From an uncultured Lachnospiraceae bacterium (GTDB lineage Bacteria > Bacillota > Clostridia > Lachnospirales > Lachnospiraceae): a DNA stretch of 64,000 bases. Below are positions 25,160 through 31,653 of the stretch, in pieces. Below the pieces are notes generated by a model, which was not told the DNA's origin, searched no databases, and was given only the letters and a program-made list of their open reading frames with translations. The stretch's first letter is position 1. Every line of letters begins with the position of its first letter. The position numbers and the translations under genes are program-made. The stretch is from assembly GCA_946566685.1 (NCBI GenBank), contig CAMNXA010000009.1, positions 38,728-102,727 on the forward strand, written 5' to 3'.

Positions 25160-28100
25160 ATGATGGATGAACAATGCGCGTGGGTAAAAGCAGGAAGGAA
25201 AAGGCATCTGCGCATATTGGCAGTAATACTCTGCATTTGTGTTATGTTTACGGCCATTCCTGATATTATGACGATGCTTCCCGTCTTTGCAGCGGAGGAA
25301 CTGTCGGAGATGGCAGAGCGGTATATATCCGGTTTTACCGGGCTGACGGAAGAGGTCAGGGAACAGGCTGTGCCGGTTGGAACAGAGTTGGAGGAGCTGG
25401 TGCTTCCCGATACCCTGGAGGCATTTATGACAGAGGAACACCAGATATCCGAAAATACGGAGAGTAACGAGAGCAATACGGCGGATACTGAAAAAGCGAA
25501 AAATAACGAGAGCAATACAGCGGATATTGAAAAAACGAAAAATAGCGACAGCGGTATGGCGGATACTGAGAAAACGGGAAAAAAGGTTACCATAAGCGGT
25601 ATCACATGGCAGTCCGAACCCGCCTATGACGGGGATACGGAGGGAACTTATCAGTTTACGGCTGTCTGGCCGGGAGATTATGAACTGGCGGAGAATGTTC
25701 TTTTGCCGGAGATTACCGTGAAGGTAATAGAGGAAGATAAGGATGAGGATGAGAATAATACAGTCAGCCAGATAAATCCGGCAGTGGAAAAAATGTCGGG
25801 GGGGGGGTATATTGCACGGGCCGGAGAGCCGGAGGCAGTGTGGCAGAGCACAGACGGAAATCTTTACGGAGGTTCTTTTACGGATGCGGTAAAGAATGTC
25901 AAGGCAGGCGGAGTGGTTGCGCTGTTGAATGATGTTTTGGTGGAAGATACGACAGTCATTTCAAAGTCAATGATCATAACTTCATATGATGCAGACAAGA
26001 TTTGTACCATAAGAAATGAAACTCCCGATACGGACGATGGAAAAGAGAAGGGAAGAATCTTTACCGTTCAAAATGTCAGTTCTTTTCTATTACAAGATAT
26101 TATTCTGGACGGCGGAAGGCAGGAGGGTGTCATTGGGTATCATCCGCTTATTCTGGTGGATAATGCCGGGGTTGAACTGAGGAAAGGCACTATATTGCAG
26201 AATGCGGAAAATGCAAATAGAACTCTGTGCGGCGGCGCCGTGAATCTTAGAAGTGGGCAGGTTATGTTATATCCGAATGCTGTAATCAGGTATTGCAAGG
26301 CAATCAAAGGCGGCGGGGTAGAGATTAACGGTAAATTTGGTTATAAAAATGCGGGTTTTCTATTGGGTGGAAGTATTGAACACTGCGAGGCAGAAGACGG
26401 CGGCGGTATTTATGTAAATATTGGGATGCTTCAAATACAGGGCGGAGTAATCAGCGACAATCTTGCCACAGGTCAGGACAGTGAGGCCGGAGGTACAGGT
26501 CGTGGCGGCGGCGCTGTTTATGCGACAGGAGAAGGAATAAATGATATGGCAGCAGTTAGGATACAGAGCGGGACTATCGCAGGAAACAAAGCGTATAATG
26601 GCGGTGGTATATTACTGGATGGTAAGTATGCACAGCTTATGATGGAGGGCGGCACGATAAAGAGTAATAAAGGGCATAATGGTGGCGGTATTTCTGTGAT
26701 CAACGGAAACCTGAAACTCTTCGGCGGTACGGTTACGGGTAATACAGCTGATGTTTACGGTGGCGGTATATTGGGTGCAGGTGAAAAACATAGTCTGATC
26801 GAACTCCAGGGAAATCCTAAGGTATATGGTAATACCGCCGGGAGTACCTTAGACCGATTTGATAATCTGTATCTGGACGGCAATGAGGATGGAGGAACTG
26901 ACGTAACAACGCCGATTGCGCTTGTCGGGCCGCTTACGGATGGTGTACGGCTTGGGATGACCCGTTGGGTTCGTCCGGATGATGATGAGAATCCTTACAG
27001 GGATATGATTGTGTCAGCCAAAGATGTGCCGGAGTCATCCGGTAATTATACCATGTCAAAAGCTGACTCTGACAGGCTGGCACAGACGACAGGGGAGGAA
27101 AATAATCGACTGTATGCGGATAATACGGATCTATATGCATTTATTCCGTATGAGGGGAAGATTGTGATGGTACTTGCGGTAGACGTTACATTGGATAAGG
27201 AAAAGCTGCTGCTTGAGGAGGCGGGTAAAACGGGTACACTCAAGGCAGAGGTGACGCCTGCGAATGCCCTGATCAAAGACGTCACATGGAGTTCTTCCGA
27301 TGAAACGGTGGCTAAGGTAGACGAGCATGGAGTGGTGACTGCTATGGGAGAAGGCGAGACGGTTATTACGGTAACAACAGTGTCGCCTTATCAGGCGTCA
27401 GCATCCTGCCGCGTAAAGGTGGCGCCGTTTTATCAGGTGACGACCAAAGCGGAGCATGGGAGAATTACTTATGAACCGAAAGGACCGCTGCAGGAGAAGG
27501 AAGAGGTCTCGTTATTTATCGTTCCGGAAGAGGGATATCAGTTAAAAGAGGGTTCCCTCAGAGCCTTTCAGTCAGGAAATGAGTCAATAGAGGTGACAAT
27601 TTTGGGGAATACCTTTGTGATGCCTGGTTATGATGTGACGGTTACAGCGGAATTTGAACCGGTACAATCTTCCGGCACCGGGGAAACGGGCGGCGGAAAA
27701 GACAAAGAGGAAGACAAAGAGAACGAGAATGGGGATGAAAATGAATATGAAGATGAGGAAGAAGAGGCGATTCTTCCTCTGGCTGAAACGCCAGTGCAAC
27801 AGAACGGGAACAATATATCGCGTGTGCCGGTCGAAAGCCGGAATGTGGGTGAATCGGGCATTATCGATACAGACAGCGTGGATGCGTCAGACAATAGGAA
27901 TATGGCAATTATGAATCCCCAGACCGGGAACGACATGCCGGTATGGTATATGTTGGCGGTCGTATCTCTCATAGGGCTTGTGTTTCTGGGCGTGCTGGTA
28001 TATTCCTGCATGAAAATCCGCGCGTACCAGGAAGATTTAAGGAGTGGCACGGAAGAACTGGAAGAGATTATCGTTAAGGCGGGGATCGCGGAAAAACCGG

Positions 28101-28732
28101 CTGATACCGGTGCTCGGACAAAGCCGAAAAAGGTGTCTGACGACCTGGCGGATGAGCTTGAAGAGATTGATTTTGAGGCATTACTGGAAATCAATGAGGA
28201 TGTAGAGGGATGGCTTGTATGTAATGGCCGTATCGTGAATAATCCGGTTGTACAGGCACAGGATAATTCCTACTATCTGCTGCATTCCTTTATGAAAAAG
28301 GAGAACCGTGCCGGGTGTCTTTTCATGGATTACAGGAACGAGTCGTTTGAGGATAAAAATGTGGTGATTTATGGGCACAATACCACGGACCGCACCATGT
28401 TTGGTTCCTTAAAAGATGTGCTGAAGGAGGAGTTCTGGGAGGAAACAGGGCGCGATAAGATTTATCTGGTTGATACGGATAACTGCCTGAGAATTTATCA
28501 GATTTTCAGCTGTTATGTGGTGGAAAGCGAAGAGTATTATATTACCACGTCCTTTAAAGATGAGGAAGAATACAGTCAATTTCTGAAGACGATCAAAGAC
28601 AGAAGCCAACGAAAATGCAGAGTGGCGGTTACAAAGGAGGATAAGATCCTCACACTTTCCACCTGTTATGGGGCAGCGGGGGCAAAAAAACGGCTTGCCA
28701 TACATGCAAAAGAGATTCTGCCCCCGCAGTAA
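25160..28732 (+). CDS. Surface protein fused to a class B sortase (1190 residues)
   Basis: Signal peptide to about 42 (VFA-AEE). Next come a repeated linker (NESNTADxEK units, about 97-135) and a domain shared with surface protein 1 (140-190). A G10 tract encodes S213-G216. A right-handed beta-helix follows (about 225-620, with repeating GGGIYV/GGTI turns), then a BIG2 domain (660-745), an InlB-type B-repeat-like domain (750-830) and an acidic linker. NPQTG at 919-923 is a SrtB-type sorting motif and precedes a membrane helix (928-950). The C-terminus (about 1000-1190) is a class B sortase with H1073 (YGHNT), C1169 (LSTC) and R1178. Substrate-like and enzyme parts in one chain are odd: after an exported ectodomain, one helix would place the sortase in the cytoplasm. 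Confidence 0.88.
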   Translation: MMDEQCAWVKAGRKRHLRILAVILCICVMFTAIPDIMTMLPVFAAEELSEMAERYISGFTGLTEEVREQAVPVGTELEELVLPDTLEAFMTEEHQISENTESNESNTADTEKAKNNESNTADIEKTKNSDSGMADTEKTGKKVTISGITWQSEPAYDGDTEGTYQFTAVWPGDYELAENVLLPEITVKVIEEDKDEDENNTVSQINPAVEKMSGGGYIARAGEPEAVWQSTDGNLYGGSFTDAVKNVKAGGVVALLNDVLVEDTTVISKSMIITSYDADKICTIRNETPDTDDGKEKGRIFTVQNVSSFLLQDIILDGGRQEGVIGYHPLILVDNAGVELRKGTILQNAENANRTLCGGAVNLRSGQVMLYPNAVIRYCKAIKGGGVEINGKFGYKNAGFLLGGSIEHCEAEDGGGIYVNIGMLQIQGGVISDNLATGQDSEAGGTGRGGGAVYATGEGINDMAAVRIQSGTIAGNKAYNGGGILLDGKYAQLMMEGGTIKSNKGHNGGGISVINGNLKLFGGTVTGNTADVYGGGILGAGEKHSLIELQGNPKVYGNTAGSTLDRFDNLYLDGNEDGGTDVTTPIALVGPLTDGVRLGMTRWVRPDDDENPYRDMIVSAKDVPESSGNYTMSKADSDRLAQTTGEENNRLYADNTDLYAFIPYEGKIVMVLAVDVTLDKEKLLLEEAGKTGTLKAEVTPANALIKDVTWSSSDETVAKVDEHGVVTAMGEGETVITVTTVSPYQASASCRVKVAPFYQVTTKAEHGRITYEPKGPLQEKEEVSLFIVPEEGYQLKEGSLRAFQSGNESIEVTILGNTFVMPGYDVTVTAEFEPVQSSGTGETGGGKDKEEDKENENGDENEYEDEEEEAILPLAETPVQQNGNNISRVPVESRNVGESGIIDTDSVDASDNRNMAIMNPQTGNDMPVWYMLAVVSLIGLVFLGVLVYSCMKIRAYQEDLRSGTEELEEIIVKAGIAEKPADTGARTKPKKVSDDLADELEEIDFEALLEINEDVEGWLVCNGRIVNNPVVQAQDNSYYLLHSFMKKENRAGCLFMDYRNESFEDKNVVIYGHNTTDRTMFGSLKDVLKEEFWEETGRDKIYLVDTDNCLRIYQIFSCYVVESEEYYITTSFKDEEEYSQFLKTIKDRSQRKCRVAVTKEDKILTLSTCYGAAGAKKRLAIHAKEILPPQ
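25798..25807 (+). repeat. G10 homopolymer inside surface protein 2
   Basis: Ten G spanning the third base of codon 213 to codon 216 (Ser-Gly-Gly-Gly). Same length as the tract in surface protein 1 but at a different place in the protein. Confidence 0.9.
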
Positions 28733-28740
28733 CTCAGAAG

Positions 28741-28781
28741 AAAAGCCCCCGGGACTGTGAAGAACAGGTGCGAGGGCTTTT
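28741..28781. terminator. Bidirectional intrinsic terminator
   Basis: AAAAGCCC (28741-28748) pairs with GGGCTTTT (28774-28781); A and T runs on either side suit termination of both the sortase fusion (+) and the AraC gene (-). Confidence 0.75.
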
Positions 28782-28785
28782 CCGA

Positions 28786-29643
28786 TTATTTCTTAGTAAC
28801 GGGAATCCAGATTTCCGCATGGTAGTTTGCATCCAAAGTCCCTTCCGGATATTTTTCCGGATTTTCATACATTTCGATGCAGTAACCTGCCGCCAGTTCA
28901 TATTCTTTTAAGGCAGGGAGCCACTCGGAGAAGATTCTGGTGTTGATGTTTTGCATGGTGTCCGGCGCAGGGCCGATGCAGGGAAAGACTGCCCAGGTGA
29001 AGGCGGGAATGGTCTTTACCACGAAGCCTTCCGGGATATCCATGGCGGGATTGTAGGGATCTGCAATCAGATATTCAAAGCTTTCATGCCCCATAAAACA
29101 GTCAATGTTCACACCAAACATGCCATGTACATACCGTCCGCGGCCCTGGGCGTAATGTTCCTGCCAGAAAGCAGGGCAGTCACGGTTGGCATTTTCGTAG
29201 GCAAAAGTGCGGGAAAAGCCCAGTACCGTAAAACTTTCTTTTTTTGTAATCTTGTAATCCATCAGATAACCACCTTTCAAAGAGATTGTCAGTTTCAGCG
29301 GTGCAAAGGACTTTAACATCATGCCTTCCTTGCGCGCCATAGAAGGTGTGATACCGTGGAACCGGGTAAAGGCTTTGGTAAAGCTGTCGGGGGAATCATA
29401 GCCGTATTTGAGAGCAAGATCGATAATCTTCACGCCGCCTGCAAACAATTCCCCGCCTGCCAGAGCCAGTCTGCGGTTACGGATATATTCCGCAACGGTG
29501 TAGCCGCAGAGCATGCTGAAGCCTTTCTGAAAATAAAAGGGCGAGATGCAGACGTGCCTGGCAACTGATTCTGCGTCAATATCTTCTGTGATATGTGTCT
29601 CGATGTAATCTACGGCGTCTCCGATTGCCTTCATCCATTCCAT
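28786..29643 (-). CDS. AraC-family regulator with GyrI-like effector domain
   Basis: 285 residues. Two AraC-type HTH motifs at the N-terminus (about 8-108: DIDAESVARHVCISPFYFQKGF and IIDLALKYGYDSPDSFTKAFTRFHGITPS) are followed by a GyrI/SOUL-like small-molecule-binding domain (about 125-283) ending HAEIWIPV. This is the Rob/BmrR-type arrangement in which the C-terminal domain binds amphipathic compounds. AAGGAG lies 7 bases before the ATG. It is divergent from the flavodoxin gene at 29808 and may control it. Ligand unknown. Confidence 0.92.
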   Translation of the reverse strand: MEWMKAIGDAVDYIETHITEDIDAESVARHVCISPFYFQKGFSMLCGYTVAEYIRNRRLALAGGELFAGGVKIIDLALKYGYDSPDSFTKAFTRFHGITPSMARKEGMMLKSFAPLKLTISLKGGYLMDYKITKKESFTVLGFSRTFAYENANRDCPAFWQEHYAQGRGRYVHGMFGVNIDCFMGHESFEYLIADPYNPAMDIPEGFVVKTIPAFTWAVFPCIGPAPDTMQNINTRIFSEWLPALKEYELAAGYCIEMYENPEKYPEGTLDANYHAEIWIPVTKK

Positions 29644-29738
29644 GGTCTGTCTCCTTTGCTGTTGCTGTAATTGTAGTATAGCCCTGTCTGTGGAAGCGTG
29701 CCCGATTTTGTGAGGTTTGTTTTGTCGGAAATTTTGTG

Positions 29739-29767
29739 TTGATTTTGATGCAGTAGAACGATACTAT
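29739..29767 (+). promoter_or_regulatory. Candidate promoter of the flavodoxin gene
   Basis: TTGATT (29739-29744), 17 bases, TACTAT (29762-29767), about 40 bases before the flavodoxin ATG, in the gap with the divergent AraC/GyrI gene. The -10 match is moderate. Confidence 0.45.
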
Positions 29768-29807
29768 TATACCATGGGACAGCAACATACGGCAGGAGGC
29801 ACATTTT

Positions 29808-30254
29808 ATGAAAGCAATCATCATTTATGAATCCACCCATCATGGGAATACGAAGAAACTTGTGGAGGCAATTGCGGCAGAACATAAGGTAGATGTTGTC
29901 AGTATTGAAAATGCAGATTCCATAAATCTGGCAGATTATGATATGGTCGGTCTTGCCGCAGGGATCTCTTATGGAAAATTTTACAGGCGTACAGAGAACT
30001 TTGCCACAAAAATACCCAGAGATACGAAGGTATTTCTTCTCTACACCTGTGGGAATCCCAGTGATGGATATGTGAAAAATATTACGGGGACACTGGAAGC
30101 AGGTGGCGCGAAGGTGTTGGGAAATTATGGATGTAAAGGCTACGATACCTATGGCCCGTTCAAACTGGTTGGCGGTATCGCCAAGGGGCATCCGACTGAG
30201 GAAGAAATTCGTGGTGCCGTTGCTTTCTATCATGAAATGAGCGAGAGAAAATGA
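29808..30254 (+). CDS. Flavodoxin-like protein
   Basis: 148 residues. The N-terminal strand and FMN phosphate loop read IIIYESTHHGNTKKL, matching the flavodoxin T/S-x-T-G-N-T pattern with H in place of T/G. Then come GLAAGISYGKFYR around the isoalloxazine loop and LLYTCGN..GAKVLGNYGCKGYDTYGPFK near the C-terminus, as in the flavodoxin_3 group. It is cytoplasmic and probably carries low-potential electrons or acts as a quinone-type reductase. AGGAGGC precedes the ATG. Its last bases overlap the ATG of a broken Fic gene (ATGA), a junction that looks like the product of a deletion. Confidence 0.9.
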   Translation: MKAIIIYESTHHGNTKKLVEAIAAEHKVDVVSIENADSINLADYDMVGLAAGISYGKFYRRTENFATKIPRDTKVFLLYTCGNPSDGYVKNITGTLEAGGAKVLGNYGCKGYDTYGPFKLVGGIAKGHPTEEEIRGAVAFYHEMSERK

Positions 30255-30801
30255 GCAAGAAAAAGGCGATGCAGCTTTTTGAAAGCGGATATTTATATAT
30301 TTTGCAGCCGGGAACCTTGGACAGTCTTTTACAGATACACAGATATCTGTTTGCAGAAATCTACGACTTTGCCGGACAAGTCAGGGAAGTCAATATTGCC
30401 AAGGGGAATTTCAGGTTTGCGCCGGTGGCTTATTTACAGGAAGCGCTTCGAAACATCGAGAAGATGCCGCAGTCAACTTTGATGAAATTGTCGAGAAGTA
30501 TGTGGAGATGAATGTTGCGCATCCATTTCGGGAAGGAAACGGCAGAGCCACAAGAATCTGGCTGGATTTGATCCTGCGTCAGGAACTTAATGTGGTGGTT
30601 GACTGGAGCAGGATTGATAAAGAGGATTACCTGCTGGCAATGGAGAGAAGCCCGATTAAAGATATTGAGATAAAATATCTTCTGAAAAATGCCCTTACAG
30701 ATAAAATAAATGACCGGGAAATCTATATCAAGGGGATAGACCACAGTTATTATTATGAAGGGTACACAACATATAAAACGAAAGAACTTATGGATAGTTG
30801 A
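30251..30801 (+). pseudogene. Fic/DOC-family protein, frameshifted and N-terminally shortened
   Basis: Frame one (30251-30511) gives [42 protein letters not shown] and EKMPQST, then goes out of frame. The -1 frame carries on with [26 protein letters not shown], whose HPFxEGNGR is the Fic catalytic loop, through [12 protein letters not shown] to 30801. Restoring one base near 30477 (ACTTTGAT) joins them. Fic enzymes transfer AMP or similar groups to proteins. Relatives usually have some 15 more N-terminal residues; here the frame begins inside the flavodoxin stop codon, so the 5' end is probably lost too. No antitoxin gene is visible. Confidence 0.82.
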
Positions 30802-30963
30802 AGTACAGATGGAATGAGGATGCTGTGATAAGTACTATCTGCTTTAACCTGTAGAAATCCATGTAATATGCCGATATTCATATATAAGCATATGCACCGG
30901 AATACCCTGTCAGGAAAACCTGTGAAACAGGGGATTCACAAACAACACAGGCACAGGGAAGTG

Positions 30964-30979
30964 CCTTATCATCATAAGG
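30964..30979 (+). promoter_or_regulatory. Small hairpin covering the ribosome site of the coiled-coil gene
   Basis: CCTTAT - CATC - ATAAGG; the right arm overlaps the AAGGAAG ribosome site of the gene at 30990. The wider gap 30802-30989 also has a CCCTGT..ACAGGG stem but no gene. Possible translational control; weakly supported. Confidence 0.35.
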
Positions 30980-30989
30980 AAGTGAACGT

Positions 30990-31616
30990 ATGAAAATTGG
31001 GGAAGCGCAGAAGGCCTACAGACAGCAGTTGAGCCTCTTAAGGGGGCAGCGAAACGACTATGTCAAACAGCGGGAAGAAAACCGCAAGAGGATGGAGAAA
31101 GCCCAGGAGAAAAGCGAGCAGCTTGGGGTTACATTTGAATTATCAGAGGAGTATCTGGCAAGGGAGAAAGAACTACAGGGACAGATAGACGCCCTTTCCG
31201 GACAGATTAAGAAAGACGAAAAGGTGCTTGAGGATCTGGCGAATCAGGAAATGGGTATCTTCAACAGCGTGGCGGCCAAGCAGCAGGGCGATGCCATGAA
31301 AGAGTACGGCGAGGAGATGGCCAAGTGTCTGGAGATTGCCAGAAGGATCAGCCGGGGGGATAAAGTACCGGCGCAGGATGAAAAGAAGCTGATGGATTTC
31401 AATATGGAAATTTATCAGATGGCAAAAGAGATGGCGGCCATGAATATGGATAAGAAACACGAGGAATGGGATTCCCTCTGGGGTGAAGAGGAAGAGAAGG
31501 AATATGAAGATCCCAAAGAGGCAGCTGAGAATGCGGAGACGAATGTAGGGATGCCGGAGGGCATGGAAGTCGAAGATTCTACAAAGAATTCTATTTCGAA
31601 TTTGGGGTATGTTTAA
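30990..31616 (+). CDS. Coiled-coil hypothetical protein
   Basis: 208 residues, cytoplasmic, no signal peptide or membrane helix. Residues 5-95 are strongly charged heptad-like helices (QKAYRQQLSLLRGQRNDYVKQ.., EYLAREKELQGQIDALSGQI). A central NSVAAKQQGDAMKEYGEEMAKCLEIARRISRGDKVPAQDEKKLM block follows, then an acidic tail (GEEEEKEYEDPKEAAENAE). The central block looks familiar from uncharacterised proteins of related Clostridia, but I cannot name a function. It ends 37 bases before the STAND-type gene and may be co-transcribed with it. Confidence 0.8.
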   Translation: MKIGEAQKAYRQQLSLLRGQRNDYVKQREENRKRMEKAQEKSEQLGVTFELSEEYLAREKELQGQIDALSGQIKKDEKVLEDLANQEMGIFNSVAAKQQGDAMKEYGEEMAKCLEIARRISRGDKVPAQDEKKLMDFNMEIYQMAKEMAAMNMDKKHEEWDSLWGEEEEKEYEDPKEAAENAETNVGMPEGMEVEDSTKNSISNLGYV

Positions 31617-31653
31617 GAACCAGTAGATTTACATTGAGAACGGGAGTGATCAG

